Positions 10,443 to 18,738 of a stretch of 64,000 bases of DNA are shown here, one piece after another; the stretch's first letter is position 1; every line of letters starts with the position of its first letter. The translations under genes and the position numbers were made by a program. Source of the stretch: JAOUEA01 sp963810945 (lineage in GTDB: Bacteria; Actinomycetota; UBA4738; HRBIN12); contig CAWEPI010000004.1 in the NCBI GenBank assembly GCA_963810945.1, forward strand, positions 744,001 to 808,000. The letters run 5' to 3'. The notes under the pieces are model-generated. The model had not been told where the DNA came from and ran no database searches. It saw nothing but the letters and a program-made list of their open reading frames with translations.

Positions 10443-12362
10443 GTGACGAGAACCAGGATGTGGGCGGCAGTGTCGCTCCTAGCCTGTCTCACGATCATCG
10501 CTGCTGCGTGCAGCAGCAACAGTGGCAACACACCGACGTCAAGCTCGTCGGGAGGCGCGCCGGCAGCCGGCGGCACCTATCGGACCGCCACGCAGGAATT
10601 CGGCTACACGGACGCGTTCGACCCCACCGGTGAGTACCTGGGGAGCGCATGGGGCCTGTACTCGCAGCTGCTGCTGCGCGGGCTCATGACCTACAACCAC
10701 CAGAACGCGGACAAGGGCGGCGACACGCCGGTGCCGGACATCGCCACCGACATGCCGCAGGTCTCGGCGGACGGTCTGACCTACACGTTCACGCTGCGCG
10801 ACAACGTGATGTTCGGGCCACCGGTGAGCAGGGCCGTCACGTCGCACGACATCGAGTACGCGTTCGAGCGGATCAACCTCGCCTCCTTGGCGGCGCAGTA
10901 CGGTAACTATTACTGCGGCGTGATCAAGGGCATGACGTGCAGCGAGAAGAAGCTCGCGCCCGTCTCCGGTATCGAGACGCCGAACGACACGACGATCACC
11001 TTCCACCTCGAGCAGCCCACGGGCGACCTGCTGTACCGGCTCGCGATGCCGGCCACGGCCGCCGTGCCACAGGAGGTCGCGAAGTGCTTCCTCCAGGCCG
11101 GCGACTACGGTCGCTTCGTGATCGCATCGGGTCCGTACATGATCATGGGCGAAGACAAGCTGGATCTCACCCAGCCCTGCTCCACGCTCGCGAAGAACCC
11201 GATCGACGGGTACAACCCCGACAAGGGCGTCACCTTCGTCCGCAACCCCAACTGGACCAAGGACTCGGCGAACCCGGACACCGGGGCCAACTACCTGGAC
11301 GGGATCCAGATCGCCATCGACTCGAACCTGGACGACATCTTCGCCAAGGTTCAGTCCGGCGACCTCGACGGGTCTTACCAGGACACCCCACCGTCGACGG
11401 TGGAGCGGCAGTACGCCACGGATCCGAACCTGAAGTCCAGCCTGCACTCGGACGAGGCGGACCGGACCTGGTACTTCACCATGAACCTGCTCACGCCGCC
11501 GTTCGACGATATCCATGTCCGCAAGGCCATGAACTACGTCATGGACAAAGCGGGGCTGGTGAAGGCGTACGGCGGTTCGTTGCACGCGGTTCCCGCCACG
11601 ACGGTGGAGCCGCCGACGGTCAACTCCGCGACCGCGGACTACGACCCCTACGGCGGTGCGGCGAACAACTTCGCGGGCGACGTGAACTCGGCGCTCGCGG
11701 AGATGAAGCAGTCCAAGTACCAGACCGACAGCACGGGCAAGTGCACCGACCCCGCCTGCAAGGGCTTCCTGTTCCTGGGTCGGTCGACACCCCCGTGGCC
11801 GAGCCTGAACCAGGTGGCCATGCAGAGCCTGGCGAAGATCGGTCTCACGCCGAAGCTCAGCGAGGTGGACACCACCACCGGCTACACGTCGCTGCAGACG
11901 ATCAAGAAGCTCATCCCGCTCTCGCTCGTTCCGGGCTGGGGCAAGGACTTCGCGTCCCCATTCGGGTTCGACTTCTTCATCTTCGGCAACGCCGGCCTGG
12001 GTTGCACCACGGCCACCAACTACGCGCTGGCCGGTTTCACGGCCGCCAACGCGAAGGAGTGTGGCGTCGAGGACGCGTACAACGCCGCGACCGCGAAGTA
12101 CGGACCCATCCCGTCCGTCAGCAACGCGATCGATGCGTGCGTGACCAAGCCCACGGACCAGGTCAATCAGTGCTTCGCCGACGACGTCGACAAGCCGCTG
12201 ATGGAAACGGTCATCCCGTGGGTGCCGTGGAGCTGGGCGAACAACCTGGTGATCACGGGAACATCGGTGACGAACTACGAGTACGACGCCAACGCCGGCG
12301 TGATCTCGTTCTCCTGGGTGGCCGTGGACAACGGCCTGCAGCCCGAGAACGTGGCGGCGTGA
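10443..12362 (+). CDS. Extracellular solute-binding lipoprotein, peptide/nickel family 5
   Basis: The 639-residue protein is the substrate receptor of the transporter. A lipoprotein signal ends with the lipobox IAAAC, followed by a Ser/Thr/Gly linker. The family 5 body is recognised by DNVMFGPPV, the region around TPNDTTITFHLEQPTGDLL, ASGPYMI and VRKAMNYVMDK. It is somewhat longer than OppA/DppA (about 540). The GTG start has a GGAGGG ribosome site. The ligand cannot be read from sequence; peptide transport is a family-level inference. A strong hairpin just after the stop would protect its mRNA or limit read-through to the next genes. Confidence 0.88.
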   Translation: MTRTRMWAAVSLLACLTIIAAACSSNSGNTPTSSSSGGAPAAGGTYRTATQEFGYTDAFDPTGEYLGSAWGLYSQLLLRGLMTYNHQNADKGGDTPVPDIATDMPQVSADGLTYTFTLRDNVMFGPPVSRAVTSHDIEYAFERINLASLAAQYGNYYCGVIKGMTCSEKKLAPVSGIETPNDTTITFHLEQPTGDLLYRLAMPATAAVPQEVAKCFLQAGDYGRFVIASGPYMIMGEDKLDLTQPCSTLAKNPIDGYNPDKGVTFVRNPNWTKDSANPDTGANYLDGIQIAIDSNLDDIFAKVQSGDLDGSYQDTPPSTVERQYATDPNLKSSLHSDEADRTWYFTMNLLTPPFDDIHVRKAMNYVMDKAGLVKAYGGSLHAVPATTVEPPTVNSATADYDPYGGAANNFAGDVNSALAEMKQSKYQTDSTGKCTDPACKGFLFLGRSTPPWPSLNQVAMQSLAKIGLTPKLSEVDTTTGYTSLQTIKKLIPLSLVPGWGKDFASPFGFDFFIFGNAGLGCTTATNYALAGFTAANAKECGVEDAYNAATAKYGPIPSVSNAIDACVTKPTDQVNQCFADDVDKPLMETVIPWVPWSWANNLVITGTSVTNYEYDANAGVISFSWVAVDNGLQPENVAA

Positions 12363-12384
12363 TCCACGGGTAGGCAGTTCGGAA

Positions 12385-12414
12385 CGAGGGAGGGGTCTCC
12401 GGACCCCTCCCTCG
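12385..12414 (+). terminator. 13-bp perfect hairpin between binding protein and permease genes
   Basis: CGAGGGAGGGGTC (12385-12397) pairs with GACCCCTCCCTCG (12402-12414) around a TCCG tetraloop. There is no T-run. In ABC operons such hairpins commonly favour high expression of the upstream binding-protein gene. Confidence 0.6.
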
Positions 12415-12439
12415 CCGCCGACGAAGGGGTCGATGAAGG

Positions 12440-13408
12440 ATGGGCCGGTACGTCATCCGGAGGCTGCTGTGGGTCCTCTTCGTCCTGGTCGTGATCGTCT
12501 TCATCACGTACGTGATCTTCTTCCTGATGCCGGCCGGAGACCCGGCGGTGCGGTTCGCGGGCAAGGGCGCCCAGCCCGAGGTGCTCGAGACCGTCAGGCA
12601 TCAGTTCGGCTTGGACAAACCCTGGTACATCCAGTACTGGAGCTTCACCAAGCATGTGTTCCTGGGTGATCAGTACGGGTGGCCCGGGCTCGGCTTCTCC
12701 TTCAGCACGCGCGTGCCCCTGAAGTCCATCATCTTCGAGCGGATGTTCGTCACGATCCAGCTCGCCGTCGGTGCCGCGGTCATCTGGCTGGCGGTCGGGA
12801 TCCCGATCGGCATCCTCTCCGCCCTGCGGCCTCGGTCCCTGATGGACCGCACCGCCATGATCTTCGCCCTGATCGGGATCTCGTTCCCGGTGTTCTTCCT
12901 GGGACCGCTCGCGCTGTACATCTTCTGGTTCAAACTGAACTGGGTGCCGGGCACCGGCTATTACCCGCTCTCGAAATTCGGGTTCGTGCCGTGGTTCAGC
13001 CATTTCATCCTGCCGTGGTGCGTCCTGGCGGTCCTCTACGCCGCGTTCTACGCGCGGATGACGCGCGCGAACCTGATGGAGACGATGAGCGAGGACTACA
13101 TCCGCACGGCGCGAGCCAAGGGCCTGTCGGAACGCAAGGTCGTGCTCAAGCACGGCCTCCGCGCGGGCCTCACGCCGATCGTGACCATCTTCGGCCTGGA
13201 TCTCGCCGGCCTCCTCGCCGGCGCCATCATCACGGAGACCATCTTCAACATCCCCGGCATCGGCCAGTACACGATCCAGGCCGTCCGCGGACTCGACCTC
13301 TACGCGATCTTGGACATCACGCTCATCGCGGCGTTCTTCGTCGCCATGGCCAACCTGGTCGTGGACATCGTCTATGCCTTCCTGGATCCCCGGGTGAGGT
13401 ACAACTGA
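12440..13408 (+). CDS. OppB/DppB-type ABC permease
   Basis: The 322-residue membrane protein starts MGRYVIRRLLW followed by the long first membrane helix, FFLMPAGDP and a periplasmic loop, the layout of OppB. The cytosolic EAA loop appears as EDYIRTARAKGLSERKV, and the ending VYAFLDPRVRY is typical of the family. It would pair with the OppC-like permease to form the channel. ATG at 12440 follows a weak AAGG ribosome site; the next gene begins 36 bases after its stop. Confidence 0.92.
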   Translation: MGRYVIRRLLWVLFVLVVIVFITYVIFFLMPAGDPAVRFAGKGAQPEVLETVRHQFGLDKPWYIQYWSFTKHVFLGDQYGWPGLGFSFSTRVPLKSIIFERMFVTIQLAVGAAVIWLAVGIPIGILSALRPRSLMDRTAMIFALIGISFPVFFLGPLALYIFWFKLNWVPGTGYYPLSKFGFVPWFSHFILPWCVLAVLYAAFYARMTRANLMETMSEDYIRTARAKGLSERKVVLKHGLRAGLTPIVTIFGLDLAGLLAGAIITETIFNIPGIGQYTIQAVRGLDLYAILDITLIAAFFVAMANLVVDIVYAFLDPRVRYN

Positions 13409-13444
13409 TGCGTCGCGCGGACGACGCGCGCGGGAAGGGCCTCA

Positions 13445-14461
13445 TTGCCTGAGCCACTGCTCGAGCTGAAGCACCTGTCGGTGACCTTCCCGACCGAGGA
13501 CGGGATGGTCAAGGCCGTCAACGACGTCAGCCTGTCCATCATGCCCGGCGAGACGCTGGGCGTGGTGGGGGAGTCCGGGTCCGGAAAGAGCGTGACGTTC
13601 CTGACCGTGATGGGCCTGATCAACCGGAAGAGCGCGATCGTCGAGGGAGAGGTGATCTTCCAGGGCGAGGACCTGTTGAAGCTGCCGGTCGACGAACTGA
13701 AGGGGATCCGCGGGGCGAAGATCGGGATGGTCTTCCAGGACCCGATGACCTCGCTCCACCCGTTCTACAAGGTCGGGGATCAGATCTCCGAGGCGATCCT
13801 GGCGCACGAGAAGATCTCGGACAAAGAGGCATTCGGGAAGACCGTCGAGATGCTCAAGCTCGTGGGGATCCCGAAGCCGGCGGAGCGGGCCAAGCAGTAC
13901 CCACACGAGTTCTCCGGCGGGATGCGGCAACGCGCCATGATCGCGATGGCGCTGGCGCTCAATCCCGATCTGCTGATCGCGGACGAACCCACCACGGCCC
14001 TCGACGTCACGGTGCAGGCGCAGATCCTGGACCTCATCGACCGGCTGAAGGACGAGTTCAACGCCGCCGTGGTGATGATCACGCACGACCTGGGCGTGGT
14101 GGCCGAGCACGCCGACGACATCCAGGTGATGTACGCGGGCAAGGTGGTGGAGTTCGGCGACGTGGACGACATCTATTACGGGCCCATGCACCCCTATACG
14201 TGGGGGCTGCTGGGATCGATCCCGCGGCTCACCGACTCAGTGAAGGAGCGGCTCAAGCCCATCCAGGGGTTGCCGCCCTCGCTGATCAACGTGCCCACGG
14301 GATGCTCGTTCCATCCGCGATGCCCGTACCGGTTCGACCCGCCGTGCACGACCGAGGTGCCCGAGCTGCTCCCGATCGACGGGCACCACGCGGCGGCGTG
14401 TCACCTCGCGATGGCCGACCGGCAGCGGATCCTGCGTGAGGAGGTGCTCGCCAAGCGATGA
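13445..14461 (+). CDS. oppD: Oligopeptide ABC transporter ATPase, OppD type
   Basis: This cytosolic ATPase of 338 residues powers the transporter. It has Walker A GESGSGKS (42-49), Q-loop in FQDPMTSLHPF, signature FSGGMRQR, Walker B LLIADEPTTALD and the H-loop in ITHDLGVV. The C-terminal oligopeptide domain contains CSFHPRCPYRF and a later Cys, residues that in some relatives bind an iron-sulphur cluster. The TTG start is supported by GGGAAGGG just upstream and gives the standard N-terminus. Its TGA overlaps the ATG of the next ATPase gene. Confidence 0.92.
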   Translation: MPEPLLELKHLSVTFPTEDGMVKAVNDVSLSIMPGETLGVVGESGSGKSVTFLTVMGLINRKSAIVEGEVIFQGEDLLKLPVDELKGIRGAKIGMVFQDPMTSLHPFYKVGDQISEAILAHEKISDKEAFGKTVEMLKLVGIPKPAERAKQYPHEFSGGMRQRAMIAMALALNPDLLIADEPTTALDVTVQAQILDLIDRLKDEFNAAVVMITHDLGVVAEHADDIQVMYAGKVVEFGDVDDIYYGPMHPYTWGLLGSIPRLTDSVKERLKPIQGLPPSLINVPTGCSFHPRCPYRFDPPCTTEVPELLPIDGHHAAACHLAMADRQRILREEVLAKR

Positions 14462-15546
14462 GCGTCGAGGTCACGGAGCGCGGGGCGGTACCGGCCGCAC
14501 CCAAGGGCGAGCCGCTCGTCCGCGTCGAGGGGATCAAGAAGTACTTCCCGATCACGCGCGGGATCCTGTTCCAGCACCACATCGGCGATGTGCATGCCGT
14601 GGACGACGTGGACCTCGAGATCTACCAGGGCGAGACCGTCGGGCTGGTGGGCGAGACGGGTTGCGGCAAGTCCACGCTCGCGCGCGTGATCATGCGTCTG
14701 TACCCGGCCACGGCGGGCAAGATCATCTTCGAGGGAAGGGACATCACGCACCTTCGGCGACAGGAGCTCCGTGACCTCCGCCGGGACATGCAGATGGTGT
14801 TCCAGGACCCCTACGCGTCGCTCAACCCGCGCAAGACCGTCGGGACGATCGTGGGGTCTCCGTTCCGCCTGCACGGCACCGTGCCCAAGAACAAGATCAA
14901 GGGCGAGGTCCAGCAGCTGATGGAACTCGTCGGGTTGAACCCGGAGCACTACAACCGTTACCCGCACGAGTTCTCGGGAGGGCAGCGTCAGCGCATCGGC
15001 GTGGCGCGCTCCCTCGCCCTTCGACCCAAGCTCATCGTGGCCGACGAGCCGGTGTCGGCGCTCGATGTCTCGATCCAGGCGCAGATCCTCAACCTGCTGG
15101 AGGACCTCCAGGACGAGTTCAACCTCACCTACCTGTTCATCGCGCACGACCTCTCGGTCGTGAAGCACGTCTCGGACCGCGTCGCCGTCATGTACCTGGG
15201 GAAGGTGGCCGAGGTGGCGTCGGGCGACACGCTCTACAAGAATCCGAAGCATCCCTACACGGGCGCTTTGCTCTCCGCCGTCCCCGTCGCCGATCCCAAG
15301 CTCGCCAAGGCCAAGCGCCGGATCATCCTGGAGGGCGACGTCCCCTCCCCGATCGACCCGCCCTCGGGCTGCCGCTTCCACCCGCGATGCCCACGCACCC
15401 GCGCGCTGGCCAAGGCCGAGGGGATCGAGGGGGGCGTCATGCCGATCTGCATGGAGCAGGTGCCGGTGCTCTCCCCGCAGCACGAGGGCCAGGAGGCCGC
15501 GTGTCATTTCCCGTTGGATGACGCCGCCGCGCCGCTGCCCACCTAG
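14458..15546 (+). CDS. oppF: Oligopeptide ABC transporter ATPase, OppF type
   Basis: This is the second ATPase of the heterodimer, 362 residues. Walker A GETGCGKS lies at 65-72, the signature is FSGGQRQRIG, Walker B LIVADEPVSALD and the H-loop is in IAHDLSVV. The C-terminal region has CRFHPRCPRT, matching OppD. The ATGA overlap with oppD shows coupled translation. It closes the operon; secG follows after 14 bases with its own -10 hexamer. Confidence 0.93.
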   Translation: MSVEVTERGAVPAAPKGEPLVRVEGIKKYFPITRGILFQHHIGDVHAVDDVDLEIYQGETVGLVGETGCGKSTLARVIMRLYPATAGKIIFEGRDITHLRRQELRDLRRDMQMVFQDPYASLNPRKTVGTIVGSPFRLHGTVPKNKIKGEVQQLMELVGLNPEHYNRYPHEFSGGQRQRIGVARSLALRPKLIVADEPVSALDVSIQAQILNLLEDLQDEFNLTYLFIAHDLSVVKHVSDRVAVMYLGKVAEVASGDTLYKNPKHPYTGALLSAVPVADPKLAKAKRRIILEGDVPSPIDPPSGCRFHPRCPRTRALAKAEGIEGGVMPICMEQVPVLSPQHEGQEAACHFPLDDAAAPLPT

Positions 15547-15552
15547 TACGCT
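15547..15552 (+). promoter_or_regulatory. -10 hexamer TACGCT for secG
   Basis: TACGCT overlaps the tail of the transporter operon and ends eight bases before the secG ATG, giving a leaderless or nearly leaderless transcript. Confidence 0.45.
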
Positions 15553-15560
15553 TATCGCTC

Positions 15561-15788
15561 ATGCTGATCACCGTCATCATCGTTCTGCAGGTCATCTCGG
15601 CGTTGTTCCTGATCGCGACGATCCTGCTCCACTCGGGGCGCGGGAGCGGCCTGTCCGACATGTTCGGCGGGACCTCCAACCTCTCCGGTGGGACGGCGCT
15701 CGAGCGCACCCTCGACCGCGTCACGGTGGTCTGCGCCGTGATCTTCGGGATCTGCACCATCTGGCTCGCCTGGAAGTGGAACCCGTAA
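15561..15788 (+). CDS. secG: Preprotein translocase subunit SecG
   Basis: The 75-residue protein has two membrane helices joined by the conserved loop HSGRGSGLSDMFGG, which identifies SecG, the small partner of the SecYE export channel. Size is normal. In actinobacteria it usually directly follows tpiA; here apgM and the ABC transporter have come between, but the older neighbourhood is still recognisable. No ribosome site is seen. Confidence 0.93.
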   Translation: MLITVIIVLQVISALFLIATILLHSGRGSGLSDMFGGTSNLSGGTALERTLDRVTVVCAVIFGICTIWLAWKWNP

Positions 15789-15808
15789 GGGTCTCCAGGA
15801 GCCACTGG

Positions 15809-15814
15809 TAGAAT
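15809..15814 (+). promoter_or_regulatory. -10 hexamer TAGAAT of tRNA-Leu copy 1
   Basis: TAGAAT lies 12 bases before the mature 5' end of the tRNA. The following TCCCTCGC also occurs after the -10 of copy 2. Confidence 0.5.
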
Positions 15815-15826
15815 CCCTCGCGCCTC

Positions 15827-15916
15827 GTCGGAGTGGCGGAATTTGGTAGACGCGCTAGGTTGAGGGCCTAGTGTCCTTTGCGGGACGTGGGGGTTCAAAT
15901 CCCCCCTCCGACACCA
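15827..15916 (+). tRNA. tRNA-Leu (anticodon GAG), copy 1, with encoded CCA
   Basis: An 87-base class II tRNA plus CCA. Acceptor GTCGGAG pairs with CTCCGAC; the anticodon stem CTAGG/CCTAG encloses loop TTGAGGG, giving anticodon GAG (codon CTC). A long variable arm (GTGTCC..GGGACG) and the T arm GGGGG-TTCAAAT-CCCCC are clear. This copy ends ACCA, so the CCA tail is encoded. Confidence 0.95.
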
Positions 15917-16239
15917 TCTGAGCAGCACGAACGTAGAAGCACCCGGTAGCCACTGTGGCCCCCTTCCAGACCCTCCCGATCCAGCCGGCGACCGCCGCAC
16001 CTCGAAGTCATCGCTTCCTCAGCTCGTGGTCCACATGTGAGGTAGATCCTGGCCGGATCGGGACCCGTCGACGACCGGGCAGAGCTCACCCCGCCCTCGA
16101 GGCCATCCATGCAGCGCGACGCCCTGGATGGGTTCGAAGCGGGCATCTGGAAGGCCGAGGTCGTGTGGGGAGGGTAGGGGCGCGTCCGTGGCGTGCGAGG
16201 CCGAAAAGATCCAGCCCGGAGCGCGGTCTGAGCTCGTGG
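15917..16239. other. Spacer between the two tRNA-Leu genes, no gene recognised
   Basis: No convincing coding frame is seen. The segment right after copy 1 (cacGAACGTAGAAG) matches the segment after copy 2, so the repeated unit includes flanking DNA on both sides of the tRNA, at least about 140 bases in a 441-base tandem arrangement. Confidence 0.5.
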
Positions 16240-16245
16240 TAGGCT
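16240..16245 (+). promoter_or_regulatory. -10 hexamer TAGGCT of tRNA-Leu copy 2
   Basis: TAGGCT followed by CCCTCGC copies the promoter start of copy 1, with about nine additional bases before the tRNA. Confidence 0.45.
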
Positions 16246-16267
16246 CCCTCGCTGCGGAACACGCCTC

Positions 16268-16354
16268 GTCGGAGTGGCGGAATTTGGTAGACGCGCTAGG
16301 TTGAGGGCCTAGTGTCCTTTGCGGGACGTGGGGGTTCAAATCCCCCCTCCGACA
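16268..16354 (+). tRNA. tRNA-Leu (anticodon GAG), copy 2, no encoded CCA
   Basis: The 87 bases are identical to copy 1, including acceptor, GAG anticodon, variable arm and T arm. After the discriminator A the bases are CCC instead of CCA, so the tail must be added by enzyme. Its 3' part recurs at 18739-18797, as expected when an element integrates into a tRNA gene. It is followed by a strong terminator hairpin. Confidence 0.94.
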
Positions 16355-16376
16355 CCCTCTCACCAGCACAAACGTA

Positions 16377-16412
16377 GAAGGGCCCGGAAGCCGATCGGCC
16401 TCCGGGCCCTTC
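16377..16412 (+). terminator. Terminator hairpin after tRNA-Leu copy 2
   Basis: GAAGGGCCCGGA (16377-16388) pairs with TCCGGGCCCTTC (16401-16412), extended inside by GCC/GGC. A short ATTT follows. Copy 1 has only a degraded version of this sequence. Confidence 0.65.
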
Positions 16413-16438
16413 CAATTTCCCCAGAATTTCCCCAACCG

Positions 16439-16654
16439 CTAGGGCTCGCGTAGGAACGACATCATCCTCGTCATGGTGTCGAGCTGCCTGGCGACGAGTT
16501 CCAGCCCACGACGCTGGAACGCGGTCGTGTCGGCCGCGTCCGTCTGCGACCAGTGGTTGATCTCGTATTTGAGGAGCCGTGTGGAGTTCTTCAGCCAGTC
16601 CACGGCAGCCTCGTAGTCGTCAGGAGTCGGGTTGTTCATGGTTACCTCCGACAT
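16439..16654 (-). CDS. Small island protein of unknown function (71 aa)
   Basis: I do not recognise this family. The product begins MSEVTMNNPTPDDYE and is hydrophilic and helical, with ALDWLKN-like VDWLKNSTRLLKYE and a C-terminal ARQLDTMTRMMSF. A very good ribosome site GGAGGTGA lies eight bases before the ATG and overlaps the end of the integrase stump, so the two were once co-transcribed. Such small genes next to integrases are common in mobile elements. It ends close to the tRNA terminator. Confidence 0.55.
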   Translation of the reverse strand: MSEVTMNNPTPDDYEAAVDWLKNSTRLLKYEINHWSQTDAADTTAFQRRGLELVARQLDTMTRMMSFLREP

Positions 16655-16659
16655 CCCGT

Positions 16660-16882
16660 TCACCTCCCCTCGATGGTGCGCGCCACGAGCTCGGCCGCCT
16701 CGGCTGCGGCCTCGTCGGTGTCGTGCGTGTAGACGTTCGCGGTGGTGCTGATGCTGGCGTGGCCGAGCTGACGGCTCACCACGTCGAGCCGGACGCCGGC
16801 AGCAAGCGCGATCTCGGCGTAGGTGTGCCGGGCCGCGTGCAGCGGGATCTGGGGAACCCCGGCCGAAGCCGCGAGGGCTACG
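16660..16882 (-). pseudogene. C-terminal stump of a tyrosine recombinase (integrase)
   Basis: Reading on the minus strand gives IPLHAARHTYAEIAL, RQLGHASISTTANVY and THDTDEAAAEAAEL, then a TGA at 16660-16662. This is the end of the integrase catalytic domain with the HxxR box, the later His and the nucleophile Tyr. The N-terminal DNA-binding parts and the first catalytic Arg are missing: about base 16880 the sequence changes to the promoter of a plus-strand regulator gene. The position beside a tRNA-Leu and a repeated tRNA 3' end fits an integrated element that has decayed. It cannot be an active enzyme as it stands. Confidence 0.75.
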
Positions 16883-16884
16883 GT
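16879..16884 (+). promoter_or_regulatory. -10 hexamer TACGGT, leaderless promoter of the HTH gene
   Basis: TACGGT, six bases, then GTG at 16891. The same arrangement survives in the fragment at 21654. Confidence 0.55.
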
Positions 16885-16890
16885 GACACG

Positions 16891-17085
16891 GTGGCGATGT
16901 TCGCAACGATGCTCAAGCGCGACCGGGAGCGCAACGGGCTCAGGATCGCTCGCGCGTCCTGGCTCGTCGGCGTGAGCGTCCGTGAGTACCGCGAGCTCGA
17001 GGCCGGCACGACGCCGCCCGACTGGGACACCTACGATCGCATCTGCAAGCTCTTCGGCTGGCCGCAGACGTTCGCAAGCGCCTAG
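16891..17085 (+). CDS. Small XRE-like helix-turn-helix protein (64 aa)
   Basis: The product starts MAMFATMLKRDRERNGL and continues with ASWLVGVSVREYRELEAG and DTYDRICKLFGWP, the pattern of a Cro/C1-type helix-turn-helix. This would be a regulator of the mobile element. The start is set at GTG 16891 because it lies exactly six bases after a -10 hexamer; ATG 16897 is the alternative. It has replaced the 5' half of the oppositely oriented integrase. Two degraded relatives lie at 18480-18590 (middle and end) and 21654-21734 (promoter and first codons). Confidence 0.65.
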   Translation: MAMFATMLKRDRERNGLRIARASWLVGVSVREYRELEAGTTPPDWDTYDRICKLFGWPQTFASA

Positions 17086-17241
17086 GTCGACTCGCTTCAG
17101 GTCGGGGGGCGGCGCGCCATCGGGCGATTGGATCGCCCCGGGTTGAATCGCCGACGAGGATCTTCGAGTCTTTCTAAACGTGCCCGCCGCGGAAGGCATC
17201 CATGGCTCGTGAGGTGTGACGAGGGGCTAGGAGGCCAGACC

Positions 17242-17718
17242 ATGAAGCGCGTATCGATCCCTTTCTTGCTCGTGTCGGTACTGGTGGGGTGCACCTCCAA
17301 CGCCTCGTCCCCGCCTGGCTCATCGAGCGCAACGCCTTCGGTAGCATCCGGCTTCTCTCGCGTCTACGAAAGGGACGGGACGATCTTCGTCAGAGGGGCG
17401 GATGGCTCCACGGTCGCCCTGACACGTGGTTACTTGCCCACGATTTCGCCCGACAAAACCACGATCGCGTTCCTGCGGGACCCCCGCGATCCGCACCCTG
17501 CCGGGGGCGGTGATCCGTTCGTTCTGCGGGTCTGGCTCATCCATCCAGACGGTTCGGGCCTGAGGAAGCTCGGACAGCAACGCGAATGCTGCATCGGGGC
17601 GAGCCCGGAGCTCTCCTGGTCGCCAGATGGCTCGAGCATCGTTCTCAACGCTATCCACAGGCAAAGGATCGATGTGGCCACAGGCGAATCGCTGCCGATG
17701 CTAGCGCCGACCGGATAA
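17242..17718 (+). CDS. Lipoprotein with WD40/TolB-like propeller repeats, possibly truncated
   Basis: The 158-residue product has a signal peptide with lipobox LVGC and a Ser/Pro-rich linker. Two PD40/TolB-type blades are visible: PTISPDKTTIAFLRD and LSWSPDGSSIVL. Full propellers in this family exceed 300 residues, so this is either a short member or a gene cut off at its 3' end. AGGAGG at 17229-17234 supports the ATG at 17242. Function unknown. Confidence 0.6.
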   Translation: MKRVSIPFLLVSVLVGCTSNASSPPGSSSATPSVASGFSRVYERDGTIFVRGADGSTVALTRGYLPTISPDKTTIAFLRDPRDPHPAGGGDPFVLRVWLIHPDGSGLRKLGQQRECCIGASPELSWSPDGSSIVLNAIHRQRIDVATGESLPMLAPTG

Positions 17719-18023
17719 CCCCTCGGTCGTTCGCGGGTGTTCCCCCGGGGCGGAGGTTCCAGCGCGGGTGAAGACCCTGCCTTCTCGCGACCGGTAGGAC
17801 GGGCCCTGGAGCCCCGGGGGAACCCGCCGAGTCTGGCACGTTCCTTCGGTGGCTGCGCCGAGTGAGGAGAGGGGCGGGCAGGACGCGAGCCCCTCCCTCC
17901 GGGAGCGGTGTCGGACCTCCCGGAGAGGCCGAGTCAGCATCCCTAGCTGCGCGTCCTGCCCGACCTTCCACGCTGCGCCCCACGTGGATCCGTCGCATGC
18001 GTCATTCGGCGTAGGGGAGATAC
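17719..18023. other. Non-coding stretch with two hairpins
   Basis: No gene is recognised. It holds inverted-repeat element A (17739-17825) and a second hairpin, CTCCGGGAG (17897-17905) pairing with CTCCCGGAG (17917-17925). Confidence 0.5.
17739..17825. repeat. Inverted-repeat element, copy A
   Basis: TTCCCCCGGGGC (17740-17751) and GCCCCGGGGGAA (17811-17822) are perfect complements about 59 bases apart. The left end plus GAGGTTCCAGCGC recurs in copy B at 22157. No coding sequence lies inside. Confidence 0.6.
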
Positions 18024-18245
18024 TCAGACCTCGGAGGCGGGCTTTCGCCCCGGGTACCGCTCCCACCAGTGCACGTCGTCCATCCACCACTGCACCTCTT
18101 CGCGGCTCCACGTTCGGCGCGCCCCCGTGACGATCAGTGACGGGGAGTCCGCGCCATTGGCGATCTGGCGGGCGCGTTCCTTCGACACGTTCAGCAGGCG
18201 CGCGATGTCCACGAGGCGCAGGGTCGGCGGGTCCTGAGCGGTCAC
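18024..18245 (-). CDS. Excisionase-like helix-turn-helix DNA-binding protein (73 aa)
   Basis: The protein contains LRLVDIARLLNVSKERARQI, a MerR/AlpA-type helix-turn-helix as found in excisionases, then TWSREEVQWWMDDV and a basic end. Proteins of this kind bend DNA at attachment sites or act as small regulators. GTG start at 18245. A divergent paralogue lacking its start lies at 19171-19395 on the same strand. The context of integrase stump and att-like repeats supports a mobile-element role. Confidence 0.65.
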   Translation of the reverse strand: MTAQDPPTLRLVDIARLLNVSKERARQIANGADSPSLIVTGARRTWSREEVQWWMDDVHWWERYPGRKPASEV

Positions 18246-18353
18246 CCTAGAGGTCGGGGTAGCGGTCCGATGTCCGATAATCAGTGGCGACCAACGTCGG
18301 CGACGTCCGTCTCATCGATCACCGATCCTGGCTCCACCGATGCCGCGTTTAGA

Positions 18354-18455
18354 TCACCGTCTCCGGTTGCGAGGACCGACGATCAAGAACGTGATGGCCG
18401 CGACCATTGCGACGGTCATCAACGCCAACGCGATGAACGTGATGAACATGTTCAC
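18354..18455 (-). CDS. Predicted 33-residue membrane microprotein
   Basis: The reading frame from GTG at 18455 gives one hydrophobic segment (MFITFIALALMTVAM and following) and a basic tail NRRRR-like RNRRR before TGA. On the minus strand TACCCT (plus coordinates 18462-18467) precedes the GTG by exactly six bases, the spacing used by many leaderless genes here. That promoter match and the clean membrane helix are the only evidence; there is no recognised family. Confidence 0.4.
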   Translation of the reverse strand: MNMFITFIALALMTVAMVAAITFLIVGPRNRRR

Positions 18456-18479
18456 AGCCGCAGGGTAGTCGCTCGGCGG

Positions 18480-18590
18480 CGTGAGCGAGCGAGAGCACCG
18501 CGAGCTCGAGGCCGGCACGACGCCGCCGGGACGGGGACACCTACGAGCGCGTCGCCGAGCTCTTCGGCTGGCCGCAGACGTTCGTAGGTC
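18480..18590 (+). pseudogene. Fragment of the small HTH gene (second copy)
   Basis: The DNA matches the middle and end of the gene at 16891: GVSEREHRELEAGTTPP, then a single-base shift after CCGCCG, then the equivalent of ELFGWPQTF. The start and promoter are missing. Confidence 0.65.
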
Positions 18591-18738
18591 GGACGGCTGG
18601 CGAGAGTTTCCCCAGAAGTTTCCCCGTCTCGACGGGAGACGGTGAAACCGGGCACCACGAGCGCCACTAGGCCATCGGCATCCGTGCAGGTCAGGTCATG
18701 GAACGCCGCTCGACGCCGACAGCCGCCAGGAGCGTTCA

